A DNA stretch of 64,000 nucleotides from Molossus alvarezi (GCA_037176705.1 CM073888.1:43592810-43656809); one strand, 5' to 3'. Positions 1-12,109 are shown, counted from the stretch's first letter. Numbers and translations are program-made. Notes: generated by a model not told the origin, from the letters alone.

Positions 1-3000
1 AAAAATCTTCTGGAGGACTTCCAAGGAGAAATCGACAACAATACAATCATAGCAGGGGACTTCAACACCCCGTTGACAGCACTGGATAGATCCTCTAGGC
101 AAAAAATTAGCAAGGAAACAGAGACTCTAAATGAAGCACTAGACCAAATGGATTTAATAGATATCTACAGAGAATTACACCCCAAAACTACAGAATACAC
201 ATTCTTCTCAAGTGCACATGGGACATTCTCAAAGATAGACCACATGATAGGACACAAACTAAATCTCTACAAGTTCAAGAAGATTGAAATCATATCAAGC
301 ATCTTCTCAGATCACAATGGCATGAAACTAGAAATCAATTGCAACAAGAACATGCAAAGACATTTCAACACATGGAGGCTAAATAGCATGTTATTAAACA
401 ATGAATGGGTCACCGAGGAGATCAAGGAAGAAATTAAAAACTTCCTGGAAACCAATGAAAATGAACACACAACAACACAAAATCTATGGGATGCAGCGAA
501 AGCAGTTCTGAGAGGGAAGTTCATAGCACTATAGGCCTACCTCAAAAAACAAGAAAAAATTCTAATTGACTGTCTAACCTCACAACTTAAAGAATTAGAA
601 AGCAAACAAAAAGAAAACCCCAGAGCAAGTAGAAGGAAGGAAATAGTAAAGATCAGAGCAGAAATAAATGACATAGAGACCAAAAAAACAATTCAAAGGA
701 TCAATGAAACAAAGAGCTGGTTTTTCGAAAAGATAAACAAGATTGATGGACCCTTAGCTAGACTCACCAAGAAACAAAGAGAGAGAACCCAAATACACAA
801 AATCAGAAATGAAAGAGGAGAAGTAACAACCAACACCACGGAAATACAAAAGATCGTTAACAACTACTATGAACAACTATATGGCAACAAATTCGACAAT
901 CTAAGCGAAATGGACAAATTTCTAGAAACACACAGTCTCCCAAAACTATTCCCAGAAGAGATAGAAAACTTGAACAGACCAATAACAACTAAGGAAATTG
1001 AAGAGGTAATCAAGACTCTCCCAGCAAACAAAAGCCCAGGCCCAGATGGCTTCACGGGGGAGTTTTACCGAACATTCAAAAAAGAACTAACACCCATTCT
1101 CCTCAAACTATTTCAAAAAATTCAAGAAGAAGAAAGACTTCCAAACACGTTCTATGAGGCCAGCATAATTCTAATTCCAAAACCAGAAAAAGACACTACG
1201 AAGAAAGAAAACTACAGGCCAATATCCCTGATGAACATAGACGCCAAAATCCTGAACAAAATATTAGCAAATCGGATCCAGAAATACATCAAAAAAATTA
1301 TTCACCATGACCAAGTGGGATTCATTCCAGGGATGCAAGGCTGGTACAATATTCGCAAATCAATAAACGTGATACACCACATAAACAAAATGAAGAATAA
1401 AAACCACATGATCATATCAATAGATGCTGAAAAAGCATTCGACAAAATCCAGCATCCATTTCTGATAAAAACGCTCAGCAATGTAGGAATAGAGGGATCA
1501 TATCTCGACATAATAAAGGCCATATATGAAAGACCTACAGCCAACATCATACTCAATGGACAGAAACTAAAAACATTTCCATTAAGAACAGGAACAAGAC
1601 AGGGATGTCCACTTTCACCACTCTTATTTAACATTGTACTGGAAGTCTTAGCCACAGCAATCAGACATGAAGAAAAAATAAAAGGGATCCAATTTGGAAA
1701 GGAGGAAGTGAAACTGTCATTATTTGCAGATGACATGATATTGTACATAGAAAACCCTAAAGACTCCATCAAAAATCTATTAGACTTAATAAATGAATTT
1801 GGCAAAGTAGCAGGATACAAAATTAATGTCAAGAAATCAACGGCATTCGTGTACACCAATGATGAACTCACAGAAAGAGAAACTGAAAAAACAATCCCAT
1901 TTACCATCGCACCAAAAAAATTACGATACCTAGGAATAAACTTAACCAAGGAAGTAAAGGACCTATTTGCAGAAAACTACAGGTCATTGAAAAAAGAAAT
2001 AGAGGAAGATATAAAAAAGTGGAAGCACATACCCTGTTCATGGATTGGAAGAATTAACATCATTAAAATGTCCATACTACCCAAAGCAATCTATAGATTC
2101 AATGCAATCCCCATCAAAATACCAACGACATATTTCATAGAACTAGAACAAATACTTCAAAAGTTCATATGGAACCAAAAAAGACCCCGAATAGCCACAG
2201 CAATCTTGAAAAAGAAGAACAAAGTAGGTGGGATCACAATACCAGATATCAGGTTATACTACAAAGCGACTGTAACCAAAACAGCCTGGTACTGGCACAA
2301 GAACAGGCATATAGACCAGTGGAACAGAACTGAAAACCCAGAAATGGACCCAAGGCAATACGCTCAATTAATATTTGACAAAGGTGGCAAAAGCATACAG
2401 TGGAGTAAAGACAGCCTCTTTAATAAATGGTGTTGGGAAAATTGGACAGCTACATGCAAAAAAATGAAACTAGACCATCAACTTACACCATACACCAAAA
2501 TAAACTCAAAATGGATAAAAGACTTAAATGTGACCCGTGAATCCATAAAAATTCTAGAAGAAAATGTAGGCAACAAAATTTCGGACATCATACGGAGCAG
2601 AATGTTCACTGATACATCACCTAAGGCAACAGAAATAAAGGAGAAAATGAACACATGGGACTACATCAAACTAAAAAGCTTCTGCACAGCAAAAGAAACA
2701 ATCATCAAAATGGAAAGGCAACCCACTGTATGGGAGAACATCATTGCCAATGATGTATCAGATAAGGGGTTAATTTCCAATATATATAGAGTGCTCATAC
2801 AACTCTACAAAAGGAAGACAAAGAACCCAATTAAAAAATGGGCAGAGGAGCTGAATAGACACCTCTCCAAACAGGACATACAAATGGCCAAGAGACATAT
2901 GAAGAAATGCTCAACATCACTAATCATCAGAGAGATGCAAATTAAAACAACAATGAGGTATCACCTCACACCTGTCAGAATGGCAGCCATCAACAAATCA

Positions 3001-3453
3001 TCAAACAACAAGTGTTGGCGAGGGTGTGGAGAAAAGGGGACTCTAATACACTGCTGGTGGGAATGCAGACTGGTGCAGCCGCTATGGAAAACAATATGGT
3101 GCTACCTCAAAAAATTAAAAATTGAACTGCCATTTGACCCAGTGATCCCACTGCTGGGAATATACCCTAAGAAGCCTGAAACACCAATCAGGAAGAATAT
3201 ATGTACCCCCATGTTCATAGCAGCACTATTTATAATAGCTAAGATCTGGAAACAGCCCAAGTGTCCACCAGTAGACGAATGGATAAAAAAGCTGTGGTAC
3301 ATATACACAATGGAGTACTATGCAGCGGTAAGAAAGAAAGATCTCTTATCCTTTGAGACGACATGGAGGGACCTGGAAAGTATTATCCTAAGTGAAAGAA
3401 GCCAAGCAGAAAAAGACAAATACCACATGATCTCACTTATATACGGAATATAA
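1..3453 (+). pseudogene. L1 ORF2 (endonuclease and reverse transcriptase), one premature stop
   Basis: ORF2 encodes the L1 endonuclease and reverse transcriptase that nicks target DNA and copies L1 or SINE RNA into it. Reading frame 1 is open from base 1 to the TAA at 3451-3453 except for a single TAG at 532-534. Visible landmarks in order: endonuclease GDFN (58-69) and SDH (307-315), both catalytic; the reverse transcriptase core with FADD at 1723-1734, holding the two catalytic aspartates; and the C-terminal cysteine-rich segment at 3013-3066 with C-x3-C-x7-H-x4-C spacing. About 1150 codons are visible. With roughly 125 missing N-terminal codons the length matches the ~1275 residues of the human protein. 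The stop falls between the endonuclease and the reverse transcriptase and fits a single C-to-T change of a CAG codon. A restart at ATG 910 would give 847 residues but lack the endonuclease. Confidence 0.93.
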
Positions 3454-3720
3454 TGAACATAACAGTCTGAGGAATACAGTAGACCCAGACACATGGAAGT
3501 AGGGCACAGACTGACATCCGTCAGAGGAGGGGATGGGGGGTGGGGGGGTGGGAAGAGATAAACCACAGAACTTATATGCATGTATGCATGACCAATGGAC
3601 ATGGACAACTAAGCCGGGGACAGGGTGGAGGTGGGGTGGGGTGGGGGGTGCCAATGGGGTAAAAAGGTAAAATGTCTGTAACAAAAAAATAAATAAAAAT
3701 TCATAAAAAAAAAGAAAAAT
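3454..3720 (+). other. L1 3' UTR with two G-run tracts and A-rich tail
   Basis: Directly after the ORF2 stop the sequence carries two G-rich tracts, 3524-3553 and 3617-3650, each with four or more runs of three or more G on the plus strand. Such polypurine tracts are a known trait of mammalian L1 3' UTRs and can form G-quadruplexes. The end is A-rich with repeated AATAAA-like words, the expected cleavage signal and tail. Related 3' UTRs recur at 43850-44100 (antisense), 48106-48297 and 52870-53110. Confidence 0.85.
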
Positions 3721-5180
3721 AACTAATCTCTACTGCCAACCAAGACCCTGGGATATGGAGGGACCTTCTTCAGTCTCAGAAATTGTTGGAAATTCCATAG
3801 ACTCAAAATGACCTGTTTACCTTCCTTTCTGCATTTCAATCTAGAGAATAAAATAGATCTCATTGTTTCAGAATCCTGGCTGTAGTAAGAAATAGGTTCT
3901 AAATGGCTGAGAATGAGTTTTAATAGCGGAACCAGGACCATGGCAGAGGAAATCGAGAGGAAGAATTTTTCTTCATAAGAAGGGCCATGAGCCTAATTTT
4001 CATGTATTACATTTCTAAATTGCACATCCTTTTATATGCTGGTTGCAACATATCCTTCCTGCCTCGACACAAAGTACGGATTCATCAGTAAACAATAAAA
4101 ACAGCGCATCATTCTTACATCCTACCTTTTCAAAATACTTTCTAATTGACTAAAAGCATTTCTAAAGGGCTACCATCCAAAAAGTTTGTGACTAAGATGA
4201 CTGATGAACTTGGTGTACATTTTGACCAAAACATTAGATCCACTTACAGAATTACTTGGACATTTTATTGAACCACAAACGAATGAAGCGCAACAGTGAA
4301 TGACTAACATGCAATTTATGACACTGTTTCGATGGAAAAGTACAGTTAGAATTCCAGCCTCTGCCATGGTTTCTGGCCTTCGTGTGCCTACGAGTCACCT
4401 AGAGAACTTGTTAGGACATGGATTTCTGGGTCTCACCCCCCGAGATTCGAATGACTCGGTCCATTTAAAGTAGGACCTGACAAAAGTTCTCAGGTGGTGG
4501 TAGGGGAGACAGAGGCAGAGACAAAGAAAAAATGAAGCCGATGATGTAAGAAAAGAGCAGAATGAGGCTGAGCAGCACCGGCCTAGATGGGTCAGGCTGG
4601 GGACTGAACTTCCTGTCAGTGAGGGACGGAGGCACCCTGGGCTGGGCACAGTATGTGGTATCAGTTTACAAGCTGCTGGTGCTGGTTTCGCTAGAATTGG
4701 AAGCTCAAGAGGCTTCTAGGGATGGAAAGGGGGCTCCCACGGAGGCATGGAGTTATGGTGGCAGGAACATGAACTTCAGGTGGGTCGCTGTGAGTGTGGC
4801 GGGATGTGACTGGGGCCCTGGGGCGAGGGAGTTGAGATTATGAGTCTGGGCGGGCTCTGTGGAGTAATTAGCTGCAGGGGAGTGAGACTGTGTATTGATG
4901 ATCGAGAGTCTACCACACAAGGCACTCATGTTAGCAAATGTAATAATACATACATACATATGGCAAGAGGAGGTGGGGAGGGAAAGTTCTCAGCTGGCGG
5001 AAGTGGCTGTGGTACAAAGTGGGAAGGGCACTCTAGTTACTTAGCACATCGAACCTGGAAGGAACATCTTCTGGGGCAACTACTGTCACATCAAAGATAA
5101 TGACACACTAGCTATATTCCAAATGATTAGCTACAAGATACTTTTCACTGTCAAGAAAATAAGACCAATATAACACTTGC
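3721..5180. other. Spacer with no gene; possible old hAT relic near 4375-4505
   Basis: I see no gene here. The only repeat-like part is 4375-4505, which resembles the 'agtcacct..gaacttgtta' interior of an old mammal-wide Charlie-type hAT element with eroded ends. The rest is anonymous sequence, with short open frames that show no recognisable motif. Confidence 0.4.
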
Positions 5181-5189
5181 CAATACTTT

Positions 5190-5375
5190 ATAACTATACA
5201 TCATCGCATCTGAGCGTCCCAAAAGTAAGGTGGGTAGGAAAGGTATCATTTGTCCCCTTAAAATGAACTGAATCCAGAAAGTTGACTAACCTGGGTTGGG
5301 ACAGCTACTGAGTGGCAAAGCCCGAGTCAGACCCCCATCTCCTTCCGGTCTGTCCCCTCAGCGTCCCTACACTGC
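5190..5375 (+). repeat. MIR-like SINE relic
   Basis: The order of words (a decayed deficit-of-gap interior, then 'cagctactgagtggcaaagcc' and a pyrimidine-rich end) follows the MIR consensus on the plus strand. It is heavily diverged and has no tail, as expected for an ancient element. The anonymous stretch from here to 5937 shows nothing further. Confidence 0.45.
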
Positions 5376-5937
5376 AGATAAAGAAAGCAGGACACTCACA
5401 GGCCCAGAAGGAAAGCCTGAGGTCTGCTGCTATCACAGAGGCCACGGCCAGGAGCAGCGCAGAAGGGAGGGTGTCAGGTGCTAAGAAGGTCCAGTGCCTA
5501 CTAGATCTGCCAGCTCAGGGGCTGTTGGCAGGTGCGGTCTGAAGTGCAAAGCACTCAGGTACTGCCCCCTTCCACGGAAAGAAAAGCTGTCGGGTGATAA
5601 AGTGCACCAAGCCTGAGATAGAATGTACTAGTTTCCAAGCAAGTATTTCACTTGTCTGTTTTTATGAATAAGCAAAGGAAAAAACAAACAAACTTAGTAT
5701 TGTATCCATACCTCTCCATAAACAGACTTTAGCTCTAATCCACAGGTAACACCATTAACTGCTCTAAGAGGCTCTTGCAAATTCCTAGAAACGACAAACA
5801 GGCATTCACAGAGTAATTTGAACAATAAACTTTTAATCAGCTGCAAACTCCAAAGCTATATAGATTATTTCAAAATGTTAATGCATGTCAAAGGCTTACT
5901 GATAATTAATCGTTCTAACCATTTGCGACAGCACTGA

Positions 5938-6350
5938 TGGACCTACAGGTTACTATGCTGATGAAATAAGTCAGAAAAAGACAAATACTGTATGATGTCA
6001 CATATATGTGGAATCTAAAGAATATAAACAAACAAAACAGAAACAGACTCACAGATTAGAGCACAGATTGTTGGTTGCCAGAGGGGAGGCAGGCTGAGGG
6101 AGCGGGTGGGAAAGGTGAAGTGCAAACTGGTAGTTACAGAATGTCACAGGGTAGTCAAGTACAGCACGGGGGATATGGTCAATAATATTGTAATAAATAT
6201 GCAGGATGTCAGGTAGGCACGAGAAATAGCAGGAGACACACTTTGTAAAGTAATATGCTTGTCTAACCACTATGCTCTCCACCTGAAATGGATACAAAAG
6301 AATATTGAATGTATACTGTAATGGCCAAAAAATTTCTTTTTAATTTTAAA
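5938..6350 (+). mobile_element. Old L1 3' end, plus strand
   Basis: The last ORF2 codons and 3' UTR of an old L1 are recognisable: the block 'gatgaaataagtcagaaaaag' followed by 'atatgtggaatctaaag', 'ggttgccagaggggaggc' and the '..aatattgtaataa' stretch. The element ends in a T/A-rich run near 6345. It belongs to an older L1 group than the element at the window start, because the 3' UTR is of a different type without G-run tracts. It is strongly 5'-truncated. Confidence 0.8.
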
Positions 6351-7262
6351 AAACTTTAGAAAGCTGGGTAGCAAACAAAAAACAGTGTAAAGAACAATCA
6401 AAATTTTTCTGTTTGTTAATCATATAGAGAAGTAAATTTGATTTTTTTTGCATGTTAAAAAAGGCGAATTAGATCTACATTTTTAAAAAACTAAGCAAGT
6501 GCGCGTAGGGTTGCGTGTAGGGCAGAAAACCAACCGTCTTCTGGAAAAACTGGACAGCTCAGGCAACTCGCACCCTCACGAATGGCCACCCCACTTCCAC
6601 ATGGCCAGAGTTTTTCCTAAAAACTCTTCTGGTCTGATGTAACCCAGGCATGAGCTAGTTTCAGGAAATCTTCAAGTTCAGTGCTAAAGAGCAATGCCTC
6701 CCAAACTTGAATCATTTTTCGTAAGCGTCACAATTCTGCCTTATGCAACACCACTTGCATTACTCTGGGTGTGAGGGAAGGTGACCTTGGGCAAGTTACT
6801 TCCAGCTTAAAATGAGGCTAATTTAGTACTCAAACTCTCAGCGTTATAAAGATTAAAGATTATAACCTGTACACAAACGCCTGGCACACCGTAAGGCCTA
6901 CGGAAACGTTTTGATGACCCACTTATTTCTCAGGGAGACTCATCCTAAGAAGCACCATGACATTGCAGGTTATGGTGTGGAAACTTAACTTTTCTCTAAC
7001 AGAGGGAGAGAGTGTGTCTCCTAAATAATTTTGCATCCATCAGAAATAGGTAAATATTTGTCTTTCTTCTGGAAGGTGGGATGATGCAAAAGCAGCGTCA
7101 AATACTTAAGATAAACTTTTAAAAGTATTAGAGAAGGAAGGGGGAAGAAAGACCAAAATCTTACAATGGTCAAGAGACAATTCCTGTGACCCTGACCCTC
7201 ATCTCAGCCCAGGCCCCACATAAGCTTCAGGGATCAGGCATCTGATGAATGAAAGTAGCTTC
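6351..7262. repeat. Spacer containing a MIR relic at about 6775-6905
   Basis: The segment 6775-6905 carries the words 'tgaccttgggcaagttact' and, further on, 'gcctggcacaccgtaa', both typical of the MIR plus strand. The surrounding sequence is AT-rich and shows no gene. No borders or duplications can be set for the MIR. Confidence 0.55.
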
Positions 7263-7270
7263 CTCCACAC

Positions 7271-7463
7271 CAGGGTGGTTTTTGCCAAGGGCCACTGGAT
7301 ATTTATAACATCATTCGAGGAACATATAAAATTATCAACTTAAAAATTAGCCTGTTATATCTGGTCAAACATTTCATTAACTCGCCCCTAATGCGATGGC
7401 TGGAGCTGCCTCTCTGTGGTGAGGCGTGTGATATGGCCCGTGGGCCGGACGTTCCCACCCCTG
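7271..7463 (+). mobile_element. Nonautonomous hAT transposon, copy 1
   Basis: The element begins 'cagggtggtttttgcc' and ends 'ttcccacccctg', giving short inverted ends of hAT type. The flanking octamers ctccacac (7263-7270) and ctctaaac (7464-7471) match at six of eight positions, consistent with an aged 8-bp duplication. It has no coding capacity. The inner phrase 'aacttaaaaattagcctg' recurs in the second copy at 29291-29477. Confidence 0.75.
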
Positions 7464-7804
7464 CTCTAAACCATCACCATTCAGCGTCAAATGTAGAAGG
7501 TCAACAAAAGCCACTGTGTTAGGATGTTCCTGAAAAATATCCCTACATGATAGAAAATAAACCGATTCAGGTCAATAGAATAAGTAGGCCTATATATCGG
7601 GTGACCAGCTGTCCTGAGTTAGCATGCAAAGTCCCGCCTCCTCAACTCCTGTAACCCAGGATGGCAACCAACTTGCTCTTTAATGTAAAATACTGGCCCA
7701 AGACCAGCTTTACAGGTTTCTATGCACATGGTTATTTCAACACAATGTCACTCTCACAGCTATGCTAATACTAAATTACCTAAGAATTCTGTTGTCTTCT
7801 CTTT

Positions 7805-8073
7805 TCTTTTTCTTAATTTTTTTTTTAATCCTCACCCGAGGACATTTTTGCATTTATCTTCAGATAGAGCAAGAGGGACACAGGGAGGAAGAGAGGAGAG
7901 AGAAAGAAACATTGATGTGAGAGAGACACATCAACTGGTTGCCACCCACATGACCCCCAACCAGGGCCGGGGACAAACTGCAACCGTGGTACGTGCCCTT
8001 AGCAGAAAACCGAACCCGGGTCTCTCTAGACTGTGGGCCGATGCTCTAACTGCTGAGACAAACCGGCCAGGGC
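7805..8073 (-). mobile_element. Bat Ves-type SINE, antisense
   Basis: On the minus strand the sequence reads from a tRNA-derived head (starting at about 8073, 'gccctggccggtttg') through the 'acatcaatgtttct' region to a tail with the stem-loop at 7828-7843 and poly(A). The duplication is tgttgtcttctcttt at 7790-7804 and tgttgccttctcttt at 8074-8088, with one mismatch. SINEs of this type are transcribed by RNA polymerase III from the A and B boxes in the head and moved by L1. Confidence 0.92.
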
Positions 8074-8374
8074 TGTTGCCTTCTCTTTAATTCTCCATAC
8101 ATAACCTAACGTGTCTGTGTGAATAACAGAGCAATTTACCAATTGGGCTCAAGGGTGTGAAAAGTCTTCTGAAATCAAGTAACTCCTACTGTCTCCAACT
8201 GCAGAGTAGATACACGCTTAACCTGCACGCACGCAATCCACTCCCACGCATGGGGTGGTGGGGTGGTGGGGTGGGGGTGGGCATGGGATGGAGCAAAGAG
8301 GGGAAGAAATGTCTTACCTACCATAGCATCCCTAGCACCTAGCAAAAAGATTGACAAGGGGACAGCAGCCAATG

Positions 8375-8608
8375 TGTATTTGTTTGTTTGTTTCATTACT
8401 GATTTTCAGATAAGTGGGAGGGAGGGGGAGAAAAAAAAACAAACATTGTTGTGAGAAAGACACATCAATCGGTTGCCTCCCGCACAGCACCAACTGGGGC
8501 TGGGGATCAAACCTGCAACCCAGGTATAGGCCCTTGACCCGGAATCAAACCCATGACCCTTCCATCTTTGGGCTGATGCTCTAACTGCTGAGCCAAACCG
8601 GCCAGAGC
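8375..8608 (-). mobile_element. Bat Ves-type SINE, antisense
   Basis: The minus strand shows a SINE head at 8608 ('gctctggccggtttggctc') and the usual CT-rich middle. The tail is a short (aaac)-rich stretch seen on the plus strand at about 8380-8395. The 3' stem-loop found in several other copies is not present. A weak duplication beginning agcagc may flank it, so the left border is approximate. Confidence 0.88.
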
Positions 8609-9175
8609 AGCATCCATTATTTAACAAATGAAGGAATTAAGGGATGCTACTACTTTAAGAAACTAAATATATATAACACAACTCCTTTTGATGGTCAGAA
8701 GGCACCTTGGGTCGAATGCATAACTGCCTTTCTCCCCTCAGTTTGGTGGTGGCTGGTGTCCAGGGAGAGCAACGATGACGGGCTTTGCAGGTGTTACCCA
8801 AACAATCCTAATGGCTTACAAAAATTATCTTATTACCGTACTTATTCCTGTAATAGGTATGACTATATATCATCCCAAAGAGATCACCTGTGATCATAAA
8901 AGAGCTTCACAAAGCTTTATAAAGTGACTCCAAGTGGGAAACTCCTGTGAAGCCTTTAAGATGACACCTCAAGAACACATATCCAGCCACTAAGGGCCTG
9001 GATTCAATGCTCACTGCATGCCGATTTTTTTTTTTAAGTCCTTCATGAAGTTCAAACTAATTTTATTATGTTGCTGCTATCAAAGGTCCTCCTCAATTTG
9101 CCTTTTCCAAATCAGACCACCTTGCTTGCTCCTTGTGCTCTCTCTCTGACCCCTGTGAACTCTGTACAAAACATA
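8609..9175. other. Spacer with no recognised feature
   Basis: This is anonymous sequence of moderate AT content. No gene or repeat is recognised. Confidence 0.5.
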
Positions 9176-9177
9176 TA

Positions 9178-9455
9178 CAGTCGTCCCTTGTTTATCACGG
9201 TTAATCGGTTCCAGACTCCAGCGGTTGCACCTAGCACTGAAAGATTCCTGGGGTGCTCGAATACATAGGCCTACAGTCCATACATACAGTAATTTTCATT
9301 TTAATTGTAATACAGGGGTGTATAATTGACTCGGACAACCGAGTGCACGCTGTGTCATTTTCACTGTCTCGATCAACTTTTTAATGAACATATTTGAAAA
9401 AACCACAAGAGAGGGAAGTTGCAAAGTCGAAGCACGAAGTGGCGAGAGACATCTG
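9178..9455 (+). mobile_element. Short pogo/Tc1-mariner-like element, copy 1
   Basis: The segment begins 'cagtcgtcccttgtttatcac' and ends with the inverse of 'cagatgtctctcgcc', and it is flanked by TA on both sides (9176-9177, 9456-9457), the target of this superfamily. It is about 278 bases and noncoding. A second element with related ends lies at 57579-57744. The assignment to pogo/Tigger rests on the ends and the TA flanks. Confidence 0.65.
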
Positions 9456-11290
9456 TATTGTGCACATCACATCCTATTGTTCTCTCCGGAGCACATGCCT
9501 AGCTCCCCTTCAGGAAGGTTTCGCCAGGGCAGGCATTCGCCCAGCAAGGTGCTTTGCAGAAATAAAGTGTCCACAAACTCAACCACGTCATGACCTTCAA
9601 ACTCCTTTCTTGACTCTCATTCAACCTATCTTTAAAAATAAGTCCCAGTACACATTTGCTATAGATCCGCAAATGGACCATTACCCTCATGTAACAAACA
9701 AACAAAAAAAGTACTAATCTTTTAAACTAATTATTAAAATTAAAAAGTACAACAACTAGCAAATTCCCAAGTCCCCATGTAGTCAGAGAACACAGACAGA
9801 GCAGCTCTGTGACCGTCCTCCCTCTCCAGGTGTGAAGCATACATACCCCAATGGACAGATGGAAGTACGCGAACCAATAAACAGTCTTTGTAGAATCGTT
9901 TTATACAGCATCCACCGGGCACTATTTTTAATCCCACACCATATGTGTTACATCCAATGTTTTATGGTAAGAAAGAGGATGTTAAATGGTGAAGAGAAAC
10001 TGTGTTCCACATGCAACACCATTATAAACATTATTATTGATCATAAAATCAGTGATGTTTGAAATAAAGTGACACTTATTGGGTATGCATGAAAGTAGTG
10101 ATTATCTAAAGCAGGATTTATCAATCTTTTCACTGCTGTTTCCCTAAGAAAAAAAGTTAAATTTAAATTCTTCCTAACAAGAGCAATTAAATATTGAGAA
10201 AAAATGTTTTCCCGGGAGAGTTGTGCTTTGGGGGGGCCCCGGTCCGTTGTAATGCGTTATCGAAAACTTCTGCTCCCAAGAACCAACGTTTGCCCCCGTA
10301 TAAGGTCTTATCGCCCCCAGTGAAAATGCAGGATTTAAAGATTCACCAGCGTGTTTGAATGCTAATACAAAGCTCAGTATGGGCAACAGGAACAACACTT
10401 AGTCATTACATACATTTAACATGTGCCATATATCATTAAAAGTGTTACAATGATGGAATTCCGAGCATTTCAACCCTCTCACCTTTTCAAGGTCAACTCA
10501 AAACCACTTCAAAAAACCTTGTCCCAGTTCCTCTTGCTCGTACTTCCCACTGACTTTCTGACTTTTTCAGAGGCTACCAGAGACCACCTTGTATTATAAT
10601 TGCATATTCAGGTTATCATTCTACCCTAGTAGACTGACAAGGGCTGAAAGAGTAGTAACTCAGTCCTGTTCATCTGCATGCTGCCCACAGGGATGGCCCA
10701 GGGATTAGCAAATAGGTACAAACAAATATATTATGTGGTCATCAGAGGTACCGATGGAGATAGGCAGGCCCTTGCCCTGGAGTTTCTTGCACAGCTGGCC
10801 AACCTGGGCTCGTTTATCCTGCGTAACTGTAAAGTGGAGCAGCTTTGTTTTTCATAACTGACTTTTCAGCAGCCACCTGCGGATCCACAGCCTCTCCCCC
10901 AGCGCCCGCTGCCCCTGGGCCCCTCCACGCCCCCCCCGCCAGGGCTGCTCAACTTCAAAACTCACTCTTCTGGCCTTGTTTTGCTCTGTGCCTATTCCTC
11001 AGTTGTAAGGAAAAGTGAAATGCTGTCCAAGTCTTTGTAAGGCCTTAAATAAGGAAATAAGGCGGATAATACTGCACACTTCAATGCCTGTTGACAGTTT
11101 AATTGCCCAGCAATAAAAATTGCACAGCACCTTTACATTTAACTGCTTTGTTAAAACAGAGGAGCTTTAACTTTAAATACCACCCCCCCACACCAGATAG
11201 GGACGATGACCAGCAAAAGGGCACAAAATATTTTTTCATTAAAGAATTTCAAAGAGAATATAATCCAGTTTAGGGATTTCATGTCTCCCT
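9456..11290. other. Spacer with no clear gene
   Basis: I see no gene here. A region near 10100-10400 with 'atttatcaatcttttcactgc' looks like a decayed hAT end but is not certain. A short GC-rich patch at about 10880-10950 carries C runs. The segment 10780-10860 is weakly MIR-like. Nothing else is recognised. Confidence 0.4.
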
Positions 11291-11549
11291 TACTTTTTTT
11301 TTTTTTTTAATCCTCACCAGAGGACATTTTTTGCATTTATCTTCAGAAAGAGCAGGAGGGAAAGAGGGAGAAAGAGAGAGAGAGAAACATTGATGTGAGA
11401 GAGACACATCAAGTGGTTGCCACCCAAACGACCCCACCCAGGACCAGGGACAAACTGCAACCAAGGTATGTGCCCTTAGCAGGAACTGAACCCGGGACTC
11501 TCCAGTCCACGGGCCAATGCTCTAACTGTTGTGCCAAACCAGCCAGGGC
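11291..11549 (-). mobile_element. Bat Ves-type SINE, antisense
   Basis: The minus strand has the tRNA-like head at 11549 ('gccctggctggtttggc'), the CT-rich middle and the tail stem-loop at 11310-11325, followed by a long poly(A) seen as T on the plus strand at 11295-11308. No convincing target-site duplication was found. Confidence 0.92.
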
Positions 11550-11602
11550 TCTCTTCATACATAAAGAGGTATCATAAATTTCTCATTATTTGCCTCAAAT
11601 TA

Positions 11603-11640
11603 CACACGCACATGCACGCACGCACACACACACACACACG
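11603..11640. repeat. (AC)n microsatellite
   Basis: An imperfect run of AC and GCAC units about 38 bases long. It is not attached to a SINE tail. Confidence 0.85.
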
Positions 11641-11846
11641 TTAAAATTGTATAAAGTCAAAAGCTAAGCTGATAATTACTATGGGGGAAATATGTCCCTG
11701 GAAGAGCCTGGAGGTGCCTTATAAGGAAGTGACTCAATTAGGAAACAAGCCCCCAGAAAGCATGTGATCTTCAATTCCAGTTCCTCATTAACATTCAATC
11801 AGAAAACATGGGGGGTTGGAGGGCCCAGTATAAAAAGCAGGGTCAG

Positions 11847-12094
11847 GCCCTGGCCGGTTTGGCTCAGCGGTTAGAGTGTCAGTCTGCGGTCCAGAGAGAC
11901 CCGGGTTTGGTTCCCACTAAGGGCACGTACCTCTGTTGCAGTTTGTCCCCGGCTCTGTTTGGGTCGTGCGGGTGGCAACCACTCGATGTGTCCCTTTCAC
12001 ATCAATGTTTCTCTCTCTCTCTCTTCCTCTCTCTCCCTCCCACTCTATCTGAACAACAAAAAACAAAAAAAAAATATCCTCAGGTGAGGATAAA
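11847..12094 (+). mobile_element. Bat Ves-type SINE, complete, plus strand
   Basis: This is the clearest plus-strand copy. The head at 11847 carries an A-box-like 'tggctcagcggttagag' and a B-box-like 'gggtttggttccc'. It is followed by the 'gtttgtccccggctctg' region, the CT-rich block, an A-rich stretch, the stem-loop at 12076-12091 and a poly(A). The duplication is aaaaagcagggtcag (11832-11846) and aaaaagcggggtcag (12095-12109), with one mismatch. Confidence 0.95.
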
Positions 12095-12109
12095 AAAAAG
12101 CGGGGTCAG

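Larger units (their letters stand above)
1..3720 (+). mobile_element. Young LINE-1 element, 3' part (5' end outside window)
   Basis: This autonomous non-LTR retrotransposon starts before the window. What is visible is ORF2 from within the endonuclease domain to its stop at 3451-3453, a 3' UTR of about 240 bases with two G-rich tracts, and an A-rich tail with AATAAA-like motifs at about 3681-3720. The protein aligns by eye with the mammalian L1 ORF2 over its whole visible length without frameshifts, which marks a recent insertion. Because the 5' end is missing from the window, its target-site duplication and its full length cannot be checked. Partial copies of the same lineage lie at 43850-44329 and 52695-53110. 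Certain as L1; the subfamily is not named. Confidence 0.97.

Noticed and set aside
1302..1949. 215-codon open frame on the minus strand
   Set aside because: It lies wholly opposite the L1 reverse transcriptase and reflects the A-rich codon bias of ORF2 on the other strand.
7805..8073. Functional tRNA gene within SINE heads
   Set aside because: The heads are tRNA-derived but diverged, lack a clean cloverleaf and belong to SINEs with tails and duplications.
8157..8396. Overlapping frames around a GGTGGGG repeat
   Set aside because: They cross a short simple repeat near 8251-8280 and have no motif.
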